A stretch of 64,000 bases of DNA from Gemmatimonadaceae bacterium (GCA_013816855.1 JACDDT010000001.1:1-64000), one strand, 5' to 3'; counted from the stretch's first letter, positions 17,070 to 25,616 are shown. A program made the numbers and translations. The notes: generated by a model from the letters alone, not told the origin.

Positions 17070-18380
17070 ATGTCAAAGATCGAACGCTATGTCTTCGCGA
17101 TCGCAGCGGCCGCAGTTACGGCCGCGGCCGTCTTGTACTCGCGATCCCCTTCGGTCACCAGCGAGTTTGTGCGTGTCGCGATCGTCTTTGGCTCAATAAG
17201 CCTCCTCGCGCGCACTCTAAGCCATCGCATAGCAAAGCACACCTCAGGTTCGCTTGCATTCATTCCCATGCTCGCGGGTGCTGCGATGGCGCCGAGCTGG
17301 ACCATCGTTGTATCCGCCGCATTGTCAGCGGTTGTTGAACAAATAATCGCACGGAAAGAGTGGCGGAAGACACTCTTCAATACCGCGCAGTATGCGCTTT
17401 CAGTTGCCGTGGCAGTTCTGGCATACCATGCTGCAGGCGGGCGAGCGTTGCATTCCATCGGCGAGGCAACGGCTGCATCGCTCATCATCCTGTTTCTTGT
17501 ATTCTTTCTTACAAATTCGTTGTGCGTGTCAGGTGCCATCTCGATTTCAACGGGTGAACATTTTGTCGAGGTGTGGAAGCGCGGAACTTTAGGTGAGTTG
17601 CCGTATGACTTCCTCGCACTTCCAGTCGTTTTATTTTTCATTTGGATTTTCACCGCCTTTGGCGCGTTGGGTGCGTTTTTCCTAGCGGTTCCAATCCTGG
17701 GAATTCGACAACTTTACATCGTGAACTCGCGCCTTGAGCAAACGAATCGAGAGTTGTTGGAACTGATGGTGGCGGCCATCGAGGCTCGGGATACTTACAC
17801 ATCCGGTCATTCGAGGCGCGTCGCGGCAAGCGCGAAGATCATAGCACGCGCGATAGGCCTACGATATCGTGATGTACAAAGAATCGGAATTGCCGCTTTG
17901 CTTCACGACGTTGGGAAAATCCATGATGTCTTCGGGCCGATCTTGAGCAAGCCTGGTCGTCTGACTCCGGAAGAAAACGCCATCATGAAGACCCATCCAA
18001 TCAAAAGCGAAGAACTTGCTCGTACAGTGACGGAACTGTCCGACGTACTTCCGATGATTCGTCATCACCACGAAAACTGGGATGGTTCCGGTTATCCAGA
18101 CCAGTTGGCGAACAACGCAATCCCACTAGGTTCGCGAATCATCATGTTTGCGGATACAATCGACGCGATGACCACCGACCGGCCGTATCGCGCGGCTCTT
18201 GGGGAGGCTGCTGTTCGTAGCGAATTGCAGCGTTTTCGCGGTACACAGTTCGATCCGCTGATTTATGATCGATTGTTAGCTAGCCCGGACTTCAGCTTGT
18301 TGTTCCGGAGTGGGGAATCAGGGGCGCGCACCCACCCCGGTGTTCGGGAAGGGATCGTCGGAGCTACAACGCTCGCTTAG
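17070..18380 (+). CDS. Membrane-bound HD-GYP domain protein (putative c-di-GMP phosphodiesterase)
   Basis: From ATG 17070 the protein has 436 residues: an N-terminal region of about six or seven hydrophobic helices (residues 5-215) and a C-terminal HD-GYP domain. The domain has HSRRVA, the HD pair in LLHDVGKIHD (His279/Asp280), THPIKSEE, and HHHENWDGSGYPD containing the GYP triplet, so the metal site appears complete. Role: degrade c-di-GMP in response to a membrane-sensed input. The ORF track's TTG start at 17034 is inside the preceding 17-codon ORF. A T7 run precedes the ATG. It ends 3 bp before the convergent BTAD gene. Confidence 0.88.
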   Translation: MSKIERYVFAIAAAAVTAAAVLYSRSPSVTSEFVRVAIVFGSISLLARTLSHRIAKHTSGSLAFIPMLAGAAMAPSWTIVVSAALSAVVEQIIARKEWRKTLFNTAQYALSVAVAVLAYHAAGGRALHSIGEATAASLIILFLVFFLTNSLCVSGAISISTGEHFVEVWKRGTLGELPYDFLALPVVLFFIWIFTAFGALGAFFLAVPILGIRQLYIVNSRLEQTNRELLELMVAAIEARDTYTSGHSRRVAASAKIIARAIGLRYRDVQRIGIAALLHDVGKIHDVFGPILSKPGRLTPEENAIMKTHPIKSEELARTVTELSDVLPMIRHHHENWDGSGYPDQLANNAIPLGSRIIMFADTIDAMTTDRPYRAALGEAAVRSELQRFRGTQFDPLIYDRLLASPDFSLLFRSGESGARTHPGVREGIVGATTLA

Positions 18381-18383
18381 CCG

Positions 18384-21300
18384 TTAGCTGGCCAGGAATA
18401 GTTCGGCGAAGTACTTAGGAACCGACGCCTGATCTCGTCTGAATTCTGTTAGATATTCGGTAAGCAATTGGGTCGCACGCGTAGCTTTTCCCATTGCGAC
18501 GAGCGCTGAAATTAGTGCAAACGCTTCAAAGTCGTTCCAGCCTGAGGCGCGATCCCGCAGATGAATTCTTTCCAGTTCATTGACCATTTCCGAAGCATCC
18601 GAATCGAAGCGTTGCTGGAGAGTAGCGACTCGAACCGCCGTAGCTAGTACCGGCCCTCGGAATGCTGTTTTGACTCCGTCTTGAGCGGCGAGCGCGGGGG
18701 CGATAACAAGCTTTGCTTCCTCGATTTTACCCTCGTTTAGCAGCACACGCGCTTTAAGGTATCGTTCCTGAACGAGAGTAATACTATCTTCCTGCGGAAA
18801 TTCCCAGGCGCTTGCTCTATCCAAATTCCTGCGCGCATCTGAAACTTTGCCTTCGGCCAAATCGAGTCTGATGAGCTGTAACATCAAGTATTTCGCGCGC
18901 ACGTAGAGGCGCCCCGATAACGCAGCTTCGATCGCCTCTTCCAGCAAGTGCCGAGCGTCAGCAAACTTGCCCATTATTCGTAGTGCCGTTGAGCAATTGC
19001 TGAAGTAAAACTGCGTCAGGGAGGGTTGTTTGCTTCGGCGAACAGCGGTAAGTACCTGAGCGATACTCGACAGCGTCAACTCGATATCTCCACGCGCACT
19101 GAAATAAACCATTTCTAGCTCATACTTTAGAATCTCGTCCGAATCTTCCTCGGGCTGAATCGGCGTAACGAGCCTGTAGATCTCGTCCATCGCTTCCGCA
19201 GAATTGATGTCACTCGCCATTTTCATCGCGAGATTCGCCGATCTGATTCGATGCTCGGCGGTGGCAGACGATTCTAGCATGCAATTCATCGCGTTTCTGA
19301 GCGGAAGCGTCAGGTCATCGGAAGATCGCCAAAGTGCATGGTGCATTTGGGTTTCATAGACGTCATGCGCAGTTGTGTCGGGTAGCGCAGCTCGTATTAG
19401 CCCGACAGTCGTGATGACGTCTGTCCATCGATGGGCGATTTGAAACGCTGTGACGGCCAGAGCCAGTACTTCCACCTCCGTTGGCTTTCCGCGACAGTAT
19501 CGTCTTAGTATTGCAAACGCGTCTCCTGCATCACTTGCCAATCCGAGGTCAAGCAGAGACTCCGCGTAGATGCGCCCAACCTGATATGCACGCTCCTCAT
19601 CCCCCGCCTTCTGCCAATGCTGCGCACAGGCCCACAGCAACGCCGTGTCCTGGGTGTTCTCACCCAACTCGCTTTCTAACACCTCGCCCGCCCTTCGGTG
19701 AAGAAAAGCCGCCGCATGGGGATCGAGCTCCTCGACCGCCACCGTCGCAATCAAATCGTGTTTCGGCGCGAGCTTAAAGTCTTTCGATCCCGCAATCGGC
19801 TTCCTCTCCGGTGACAGCATAGACGCCTTCGACAATTCGTTCAGCGCACCCAACAACATGTACGGCTCCTGTTGCAGCATCTTCTCCACCCTTGGCAGTG
19901 TCGAGTTCTCGCCAAGTACCGAGCACGCCTGCAGCAATTGTGTGCCCTCCGAGCTGAGACGTGAGAACCGCTCCCGAATGACTGTCGTAATAGACGGCGG
20001 GATCACGTGCCGCTGCTTCGTCTCAAGCCATTGCTTCACCAGCTCGTGAAGGAAGAACGGGTTCCCATCACCCACCGTTCTGCACCACGCCAGGAATTCT
20101 TCGTCCCCTCTCTCGTTCGTCGCATCGAACATCTCCCGGACGAGCGACGCCGAGGCGTCATTCGAGAGCGGCCTCAAATGATGCGTCACCAGACCTGCAC
20201 GAGTACACGCCTCCAGGAGCGGGTTCTCTCTCAAACGCGAAGTGAACAGCAAGAGCAACTGCTTGTTCGCGGCCCAATCCGCGAGCTGGCCCAGAATTCT
20301 CGCGCTTGCTGCATCGAGCCAGTGCACATCCTCCACGACGAGCATGAGACACTGCTCCTCCGACACCGCATCGATCAAATCGAATATCGCGAGACGTATC
20401 AGCTCAAAAATGCTCTGGGGGTCGAGCTCCATCGCTGACTTCGGCGCGCTCCCGATGTCGAACTGCGTGAGCCGCTGCAGATCCGCCATCGTGTCCGCCG
20501 AACATCCCAGAGCACCGCGCATTTCGCGAAGCTGTGGAACCGCCTCCACGAATACAGATAGCGGTCGCTGTGCGTCGCCGCGCCGGCATGCAACCCGGCG
20601 AACCTGTACTCCCTGCAGCTCTCCGAAATTTCCCAGCTCCACGGCCAAACGGCTTTTTCCAATACCTGCATCGCCCCATAGCAGACAGCAGCGCCCCTTT
20701 CCATCCCGCGCATCGTCGAGCAAGGTAGTGAGGAGATTCATATCCGGCTCCCGCCCGACGAAGATGCTTTCCGCCCTGCTGTTGAACGCGGCTTCCGGCA
20801 TACGTTCGGCGATCCGCTTCCGCATCAGATTCGCAGGAAGTTTGATCTCTCCTGCGGCGACGCCCAGATCCGCGACAAATTGATCTAGCATCGTCACGGC
20901 TTCCCGTTTCGCCCCGCGCATGGCCGAAGCTTCTGCGCGAGCGAGAACTGCTTCCTCGTTGAACGGATCGACTTCCATACATCTGAACGCCAGACGCTCC
21001 ACACGCAGCCAATCGCCTCTGCTTCGCGCGCGCCGGATGTCATTGATAAGCAGTCTGCTCGTCGCGGCGCTTACCTCGTTCCTTTTCGTGTCGAGCCAAC
21101 GGGAAAATTCGTCGGAAAAGGTCGGAGCGTAGCCGGGGAGGAATTGCAGTGACTCGATAGTGCCGATATCACCCGCATCGTGAACAAATAGGACGTCGAG
21201 ATCTGAATTGCGCGCGTCAGCGGGCAAGAGCACGGACTCGCGCGTCGCCTCGAGGGGTACACCGGCCTGCTTGAGCTGGAAGATCGTCTGACGAAGGCGA

Positions 21301-21482
21301 TGCTGTCTCGCGGAGTCAGCGATTCCAGGCCAAAGCGTCTCCGCCAACGTTGTCCGGCCTACCGGCTTCGCCCGCTCGAGAAAAAGATAGAGCGCCGCGG
21401 CGAATAGAATCTCCTGCGACGGCGTGAGCCGAGCGGTAGGCGTAACTATCTCGGCTTTGCCAAGTGCGCGGAGAGCGATCAT
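18384..21482 (-). CDS. BTAD/AAA+ ATPase transcriptional regulator (SARP-like, large)
   Basis: A 1032-residue signal-integrating regulator. The N-terminus (about 1-95) resembles the winged-helix DNA-binding domain of SARP proteins (GRTTLAETLWPG, RQHRLRQTIFQLK); residues 100-250 form a bacterial transcriptional activation domain (LLINDIRRA...CMEVDPFNEEAV). An AAA_16 ATPase follows with Walker A GDAGIGKSRL and Walker B CLMLVVEDVHWLD. The C-terminal 450 residues are helical with TPR-like spacing. No LuxR-type HTH is seen at the end. It is convergent with the HD-GYP gene. Its DNA looks less GC-rich by eye towards the 3' end. Target genes and ligand unknown. Confidence 0.85.
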   Translation of the reverse strand: MIALRALGKAEIVTPTARLTPSQEILFAAALYLFLERAKPVGRTTLAETLWPGIADSARQHRLRQTIFQLKQAGVPLEATRESVLLPADARNSDLDVLFVHDAGDIGTIESLQFLPGYAPTFSDEFSRWLDTKRNEVSAATSRLLINDIRRARSRGDWLRVERLAFRCMEVDPFNEEAVLARAEASAMRGAKREAVTMLDQFVADLGVAAGEIKLPANLMRKRIAERMPEAAFNSRAESIFVGREPDMNLLTTLLDDARDGKGRCCLLWGDAGIGKSRLAVELGNFGELQGVQVRRVACRRGDAQRPLSVFVEAVPQLREMRGALGCSADTMADLQRLTQFDIGSAPKSAMELDPQSIFELIRLAIFDLIDAVSEEQCLMLVVEDVHWLDAASARILGQLADWAANKQLLLLFTSRLRENPLLEACTRAGLVTHHLRPLSNDASASLVREMFDATNERGDEEFLAWCRTVGDGNPFFLHELVKQWLETKQRHVIPPSITTVIRERFSRLSSEGTQLLQACSVLGENSTLPRVEKMLQQEPYMLLGALNELSKASMLSPERKPIAGSKDFKLAPKHDLIATVAVEELDPHAAAFLHRRAGEVLESELGENTQDTALLWACAQHWQKAGDEERAYQVGRIYAESLLDLGLASDAGDAFAILRRYCRGKPTEVEVLALAVTAFQIAHRWTDVITTVGLIRAALPDTTAHDVYETQMHHALWRSSDDLTLPLRNAMNCMLESSATAEHRIRSANLAMKMASDINSAEAMDEIYRLVTPIQPEEDSDEILKYELEMVYFSARGDIELTLSSIAQVLTAVRRSKQPSLTQFYFSNCSTALRIMGKFADARHLLEEAIEAALSGRLYVRAKYLMLQLIRLDLAEGKVSDARRNLDRASAWEFPQEDSITLVQERYLKARVLLNEGKIEEAKLVIAPALAAQDGVKTAFRGPVLATAVRVATLQQRFDSDASEMVNELERIHLRDRASGWNDFEAFALISALVAMGKATRATQLLTEYLTEFRRDQASVPKYFAELFLAS

Positions 21483-21570
21483 TAGATGATTACCGCGAGA
21501 AGATTGCCATAGCAGCGTCAGCGCACCGTCAGAATGAAATGACGGTGCGGTAAATCGATTATGTCAGCAC

Positions 21571-21599
21571 AAAAAGAAACCCGCCAGTGACGGCGGGTT
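21571..21599 (-). terminator. Rho-independent terminator of the gene at 21638
   Basis: AACCCGCC and GGCGGGTT make an 8-bp stem with a 6-nt loop; on the minus strand it is followed by TTCTTTTTG. It lies about 40 bp after the stop of the BsuPI-like gene and upstream of the divergent side of the BTAD gene. Confidence 0.8.
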
Positions 21600-21637
21600 G
21601 ATTATAAAAGTTTACGCGCAACGGAAGAGCTATAGAA

Positions 21638-22114
21638 CTACGGGAGAACGAACTCCACGCTCGTTTCCACCGGATGATTCTGGCTGCGCAGCGTTGCGAT
21701 CGCGGTGTACGTACCGCGAAGTCCCTTCGTGTTCCAACGCTCCGCGAAGACGGTCTCCTCTCGTCCCTTCAGCAGCTTGTTGCGAATCGCCTGCGTGAAC
21801 ATTCTGCCGCTGCTCCATCTCCACACTTCCTTGCCGCTGTCGTCGAGCACCACGAACTCGTGCGTCTGACCGTTCGCGAAACGCAGCTCGATCATTTTCT
21901 TCGTGTTGTTGCCCACGTGCAGCGCGAAGTTCACCGACTCTTCGTTCACGTCGCGCGCATTCACGTTTACATCGAGCGTCGTGCCGAGCGCATCGACGGT
22001 TTTCGTCGTGCGATGCTTGGTCGTTTTCACTGCGTCATCGCGCGTGAACGAACCGCGCGCAAATGCGACGGACGCTGCAACCAAAAGTGGGAGGATCAAT
22101 CGGTTCGGCAACAA
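21638..22114 (-). CDS. Secreted BsuPI-domain protein (proteinase-inhibitor-like)
   Basis: A 158-residue protein starting at TTG with a signal-peptide-like N-terminus (RLILPLLVAASVAFARG). The rest forms a beta-sandwich like the BsuPI intracellular proteinase inhibitor domain: FALHVGNNTKKMIELRFANGQ, HEFVVLDDSGKEVWRWS, and GTYTAIATL near the end. The family name reflects the Bacillus inhibitor; here export suggests a different, undetermined role. Single gene with its own terminator, divergent from the atp operon. Confidence 0.75.
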   Translation of the reverse strand: MLPNRLILPLLVAASVAFARGSFTRDDAVKTTKHRTTKTVDALGTTLDVNVNARDVNEESVNFALHVGNNTKKMIELRFANGQTHEFVVLDDSGKEVWRWSSGRMFTQAIRNKLLKGREETVFAERWNTKGLRGTYTAIATLRSQNHPVETSVEFVLP

Positions 22115-22374
22115 ATTCAGCTACTCGGCGCGGGAACGTTTGGTGAAGATGGGCAGGTCTCACATTCGTGAGTAGCCCAACTTATCTACATATTGACGAC
22201 CGGTCAAGAACGAACGTCACGCAAACCCGCCTGTGATCAGCACTTACACACTCATCACAAATATGACTTTCATTCGGGGGCTGTTCGCACCAAGTGGAAA
22301 ACATGTCGATAAATATTCGGCTCCTCTCACGACAAAATCGGCCCTCAATCGCCTCCGTATCACCATCCCAGCGT

Positions 22375-22396
22375 GCTTGTGAAAAATATCACAAGC
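22375..22396. promoter_or_regulatory. Rex-like redox operator upstream of the ATP synthase operon
   Basis: TTGTGAAAAATATCACAA (22377-22394) matches the Rex consensus TTGTGAAnnnnTTCACAA with one mismatch and sits inside a perfect 8-bp inverted repeat with a 6-bp spacer. Rex releases DNA when NADH rises; in Streptomyces coelicolor the atp operon has been reported in the Rex regulon. The site overlaps the predicted -35 element. No rex gene is in the window. Confidence 0.65.
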
Positions 22397-22405
22397 AAAT
22401 AAATT
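22377..22405 (+). promoter_or_regulatory. Predicted atp operon promoter
   Basis: TTGTGA (22377-22382), 17-nt spacer, TAAATT (22400-22405). The atpZ ATG follows after only 9 nt and has no Shine-Dalgarno, so the first gene may be read from a nearly leaderless mRNA. The -35 lies within the Rex-like operator, which fits repression by occlusion. Confidence 0.45.
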
Positions 22406-22414
22406 TACACTTGG

Positions 22415-22684
22415 ATGATTGATCAGAACCGGAGCGACGGGAACAACAAGTCTCTCTCCGGCAACGACTTCGCCGGGGCCGGCATCCAGTTCGCCGCCTC
22501 GCTGGTTCTCTTCATATTCCTCGGCAGTTGGCTCGATAAGCGCTACGGAACGAGCCCGCTTTTCATTCTCATCGGTGCGCTGGTCGGCGGTGGCGGCTCG
22601 TTCTACAGTCTCTACCGGAAGATCAACTCGGTTCAGAAAGCGGACGACGAGGAGAGGCGAAAAGCCAGGGAGCAGGGCCGTTGA
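22415..22684 (+). CDS. atpZ: AtpZ/AtpI family F0F1-ATPase accessory protein
   Basis: An 89-residue protein with two membrane helices (FAASLVLFIFLGSWLD and PLFILIGALVGGGGSFYSLYRK). The GxxLDxxxGTSPLFxLIGxxxG pattern is the family hallmark. AtpZ/AtpI proteins head atp operons and are thought to help c-ring assembly or Mg2+ supply. First gene of the operon; its stop TGA overlaps the TTG of the next gene. Confidence 0.85.
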   Translation: MIDQNRSDGNNKSLSGNDFAGAGIQFAASLVLFIFLGSWLDKRYGTSPLFILIGALVGGGGSFYSLYRKINSVQKADDEERRKAREQGR

Positions 22685-23040
22685 TCAGATTCATCGCGGC
22701 GGCGCTCATCCTGATCGGGGTGCTGGGCCTGATTCTCGCTCGGGTTTTCCCGGGCGCGGAAGCGCTGAAGGCGATCGAGATAAGCGCTGCAGTGGCGTTC
22801 GTTATTCAAGTGTTGACGTTCCGGGCAGTCGTTCCACCAAAGGGACGCCCGGATTTGCCAGGCGGGATGCTGATGAGATGGGGAGCGGGGGCGGTCGTGA
22901 GACTGTTCTCGCTGTTGTTATACGGACTGGTCGCGACGAAGCTTCTCGGATTGCCGGCGGCGCCGGCGCTGGTGAGTCTCGCGGCTTTCTTTTTCGTAAC
23001 GATGCTGGCCGAACCATTGATGCTGACGAATGCAAGCTAA
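22681..23040 (+). CDS. AtpI-like four-helix membrane protein
   Basis: A 119-residue, almost wholly hydrophobic protein with four predicted helices, starting at TTG within TTGA overlap. Position between atpZ and atpB is where AtpI lies in many operons, and size and topology fit, but sequence motifs are too weak to be certain. Its 3' end overlaps the atpB start by 11 bp, implying coupled translation. Probably aids F0 assembly. Confidence 0.7.
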   Translation: MIRFIAAALILIGVLGLILARVFPGAEALKAIEISAAVAFVIQVLTFRAVVPPKGRPDLPGGMLMRWGAGAVVRLFSLLLYGLVATKLLGLPAAPALVSLAAFFFVTMLAEPLMLTNAS

Positions 23041-23878
23041 AGTAGACATCATTACGCCCCACATCACTGACGCTCACGCGCTCGACCTGCCGTGCTTGAA
23101 GACGGGATGGGTTTGCGAGCACGAGCTGCCGAGGTGGGATCCGATCCACATCGGAAGAATGGCGCTCGACATCTCCCCCACGAAGCACGTCGTGATGCTC
23201 TGGGTCGCTGCGTTCATTTCCCTCACGCTGATGCTCATCGCCACCCGCGCGCATCACAAGGCGGCGGCTGACGGACGCCCCGCCAAGGGCGGACTCGCCA
23301 ACGGGCTCGAGGCGATGGTGCTCTACATCCGCCAGGAAGTGATCATCCCGAACGTCGGGCACCACGGCAACGGCTATGTGCCGTTCCTGCTTACGATCTT
23401 CTTTTTTATTCTCTTCGCAAATCTGCTCGGCCTCGTTCCGTATGGCTCGACGGCAACGGGCAACATCTCCGTTACCGCGACGCTGGCGGTCCTCTCCTTC
23501 ATTACGATCGAGCTCGCCGGCATCAAGGCGCAGGGCTGGGGCTACATCAAGACGATCGTCTACTGGCCGAGCGACATGTCGCTGGGCATGAAGCTTTTCA
23601 TCTCGCCGATTCTCACGCCGATCGAGATGCTTGGGAAGTTCACCAAGCCGTTCGCGCTGGCGATTCGTCTTTTCGCGAACATGACGGCCGGTCACGTCGT
23701 CGTTCTGGCGCTCATCTCGCTCATCTTCACGTTCGGCAGCTGGTTCATCGCCGGCCTGCCGGTGGCGATGGCGTTCGGCATCATGGCGATCGAGCTGTTC
23801 GTCGCATTTTTGCAGGCGTTCGTCTTCACGCTGCTGACCAGTGTCTTCATCGGTCTGATTCGCGAGGGCGCACACTAG
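23030..23878 (+). CDS. atpB: ATP synthase F0 subunit a
   Basis: Proton-channel subunit next to the c-ring. The 282-residue protein has five or six membrane helices; the essential arginine is in KPFALAIRLFANMTAGHVV, and FANLLGLVPYG and ELFVAFLQAFVFTLLTSVFI are standard family signatures. The N-terminal 40 residues, with an unusual CLKTGWVCEHE segment holding two cysteines, are longer than in E. coli. Overlaps the preceding gene; 141 bp separate it from atpE. Confidence 0.96.
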   Translation: MQAKVDIITPHITDAHALDLPCLKTGWVCEHELPRWDPIHIGRMALDISPTKHVVMLWVAAFISLTLMLIATRAHHKAAADGRPAKGGLANGLEAMVLYIRQEVIIPNVGHHGNGYVPFLLTIFFFILFANLLGLVPYGSTATGNISVTATLAVLSFITIELAGIKAQGWGYIKTIVYWPSDMSLGMKLFISPILTPIEMLGKFTKPFALAIRLFANMTAGHVVVLALISLIFTFGSWFIAGLPVAMAFGIMAIELFVAFLQAFVFTLLTSVFIGLIREGAH

Positions 23879-24019
23879 CGCGGGGCCTGCTCACCACCGC
23901 GTCGGTATCCGGCTGAGTGGCCGGGGAAATCCGTTGGAGTTTGGAAGAGCTCCGATGACGGAATGCAGTCGCAGGATTGCGAGCGTGTTATTCAACGGTT
24001 TCACGATGGAGATTTTCAA

Positions 24020-24295
24020 ATGACGATTCTTCCGCTTTTGCAGGCTGCAGGAAACTTCTCGCGCGAGTACACGGGCGCGTGGGGAATGCTCGGAGCCGGG
24101 ATCGGCGCCGGACTGGCGACGATCGGAGCCGGCATCGGCATCGGCCGTCTCGCCGGCCAGGCGATGGACGGAATGGCGCGCCAGCCCGAGATGGCTGCAC
24201 GCATTCAGACGGGCGCGATCATTTTCGCCGCGCTCATCGAAGGTGTCGCACTGTTCGCAGTCGTTATCGCGTTCCTGATTCAGGGAAAGTTCTAA
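24020..24295 (+). CDS. atpE: ATP synthase F0 subunit c
   Basis: Forms the rotating c-ring. ATG 24020, preceded by GGAG at 8 nt, gives 91 residues; the ORF track's earlier start adds a hydrophilic stretch not typical of the family. Two hydrophobic helices flank the ARQPE loop; the ion-carrying Glu is in AALIEGVALFAV. The residue after Glu is Gly, not Ser/Thr, which points to protons rather than sodium. The first about 20 residues (MTILPLLQAAGNFSREYTG) form a short extra N-terminal segment. Flanked downstream by a strong hairpin. Confidence 0.95.
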   Translation: MTILPLLQAAGNFSREYTGAWGMLGAGIGAGLATIGAGIGIGRLAGQAMDGMARQPEMAARIQTGAIIFAALIEGVALFAVVIAFLIQGKF

Positions 24296-24316
24296 GCTCC
24301 ACCGAATGACGGGTGA

Positions 24317-24337
24317 GGCCGCGCTCCAAGCGCGGCC
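24317..24337 (+). other. Intercistronic hairpin between atpE and atpF
   Basis: GGCCGCGCT and AGCGCGGCC form a perfect 9-bp stem around a 3-nt loop 22 nt after the atpE stop, with no U-tract. A processing or stability hairpin here could raise atpE message over the downstream genes, matching the need for many c subunits per enzyme. That role is inference. Confidence 0.6.
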
Positions 24338-24369
24338 GACCCCGGAGTCTTACAATCAATCCGACCGCA

Positions 24370-24972
24370 ATGCACAACCTGATTCTTCTCCTCCAATCTG
24401 TTCCTGAAGAAGCGACGCCGAAGGCGAATCTCCTTTCGCCCAACGGTGGTCTGATGTTCTGGACCCTCATCGTCTTCCTCATTCTTTTTTTCGTTCTCGG
24501 AAAGTTTGTCTTCCCGAAAATCACCGCCGCCGTCGAGGCGCGTGAAAAGGCGCTCGAGGACGCGATCGAGGGTGCGAAGCGCGACCGCGAGGAAGCGGCG
24601 AAGTATCTCGATGAGCAGCGCGCCGCAATCGAAACCGCGCGCAACGATGCGCAGAAAATTCTCGCCGAAGGCAGATCGACTGGCGAGAAGCTCCGCACCG
24701 AGATGATGGAAGAGACTCGCGTGCAGCAGCAGGACATGCTCGACCGTGCCCGCCGCGAGATCGAAGCGGAGCGCAACCGCGCCATCGCGGAGATGAGACG
24801 CGAGGCGGTCGATCTCGCAATTGCAGGCGCATCGCGCGTGATCGAGAAAAATCTCGACCAGAAGTCGAACCGCGACATCGTCGAGAAGTTTCTCTCTTCG
24901 ATTCCAACCGCAGGCGCAGTGGGCGAAGCGAAGAAGAGCGAGGCTGATTCCTCGCCGTACGCGGACGCCTGA
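24370..24972 (+). CDS. atpF: ATP synthase F0 subunit b
   Basis: Peripheral stalk of ATP synthase. ATG 24370 gives 200 residues; the ORF track's start 57 bp earlier lies in the hairpin region. One N-terminal membrane helix (FWTLIVFLILFFVLGKFVFP) is followed by KITAAVEAREKALEDAIEGA and a long charged coiled coil, the classic subunit b form. The C-terminal tail (EAKKSEADSSPYADA) is acidic and probably flexible. Its stop overlaps the atpH ATG (TGATG). Confidence 0.93.
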   Translation: MHNLILLLQSVPEEATPKANLLSPNGGLMFWTLIVFLILFFVLGKFVFPKITAAVEAREKALEDAIEGAKRDREEAAKYLDEQRAAIETARNDAQKILAEGRSTGEKLRTEMMEETRVQQQDMLDRARREIEAERNRAIAEMRREAVDLAIAGASRVIEKNLDQKSNRDIVEKFLSSIPTAGAVGEAKKSEADSSPYADA

Positions 24973-25520
24973 TGCGCGATTCCACAATCGCACGGAATTA
25001 CGCCGAAACGCTCATCTCGCTCGCCGACAAGGCGGGGGATCGTGAGGGCTGGGGCAAAACGGTGCAGGGCATCGCGGACGCGATCCAGAGCGACATCAAG
25101 CTCCGCCAATTTCTGGAATCGCCGCGCATCTCGGAGACGGAGAAATCGGCCGTGCTCGGGAAAGCGTTCGGCGACAAGGTGCCAGCCATATTTTTGCGCT
25201 TTCTCCAGATCCTGGTGACGAAGCGGAGGCAGATGCTCATTCCAGAGATCGCGATCGAGTACAACGACATTCTCGATCAGTCGGAATCCCGCGTCCACGC
25301 CAACGTCACCGTGGCGCAGCCGCCGATGGACGGCGACGAGAAGAGCATCGGTGATCAGCTCAGCCGCGTGCTCGGCAAGCGGGTGATTCCGCACTTCAGT
25401 GTGAACCCGGCGATTCTTGGCGGGATCATCGTGAAGGTTGGAGATACGGTCATGGATGGATCGCTGCGCCGACGGTTGCACCGGCTGCGGTGGCAGATCA
25501 CGAGGCGGGTTTCGGAGTAA
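24972..25520 (+). CDS. atpH: ATP synthase F1 subunit delta
   Basis: Links the peripheral stalk to the F1 head. The 182-residue protein begins STIARNYAETLISLADKAG, has FLESPRISETEKSAVLGKAF in the middle and ends with the family signature NPAILGGIIVKVGDTVMDGSLRRRLHRLRWQI. Last gene of this atp block: after it come a repeat and a terminator, not atpA-atpG-atpD-atpC, so the catalytic subunits must be encoded elsewhere. Confidence 0.95.
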   Translation: MRDSTIARNYAETLISLADKAGDREGWGKTVQGIADAIQSDIKLRQFLESPRISETEKSAVLGKAFGDKVPAIFLRFLQILVTKRRQMLIPEIAIEYNDILDQSESRVHANVTVAQPPMDGDEKSIGDQLSRVLGKRVIPHFSVNPAILGGIIVKVGDTVMDGSLRRRLHRLRWQITRRVSE

Positions 25521-25532
25521 GGGGAGATCTTT

Positions 25533-25600
25533 AACTACCACTGAAGAAAAGCCGGCCTGGGGCTGTGGGCGGAGCGGCTTGTGGCTGCGGGCCTCGAATT
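25533..25600. repeat. Copy 2 (half element) of the dispersed repeat at 6798
   Basis: After AACTACCACTGAAGAAAAG the copy matches CCGGCCTGGGGCT, TGGGCGGAGCGGCTT and CGGGCCTCG of the first copy with a few substitutions and one indel. The inverted second half is absent, so this copy cannot form the long palindrome. It sits just after the atp operon, as copy 1 sits just after the molybdoenzyme operon. Confidence 0.7.
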
Positions 25601-25616
25601 GAAGAGTCGAATTATA

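Larger units (their letters stand above)
22115..22414. other. 300-base divergent control region between the BsuPI-like gene and atpZ
   Basis: No ORF is supported here. The right end holds the Rex-like operator and predicted atp promoter listed separately. The left half has a TTGAC/GTCAA palindrome with a 5-base spacer at 22194-22208 and a loosely spaced TGTGAT...ATCACA pair (22232-22259), either of which might bind a regulator; neither matches a site I can name. The region is visibly more A/T-rich than the neighbouring genes. Confidence 0.5.

Noticed and set aside
16934-17338. 134-residue plus-strand ORF covering the HD-GYP start
   Set aside because: Overlaps the membrane-helix coding region of the HD-GYP gene in another frame and has no motif.
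22194-22208. TTGAC-GACCG-GTCAA palindrome as a named operator
   Set aside because: Only 5-bp arms and no match to a consensus I can name; noted within the control region only.
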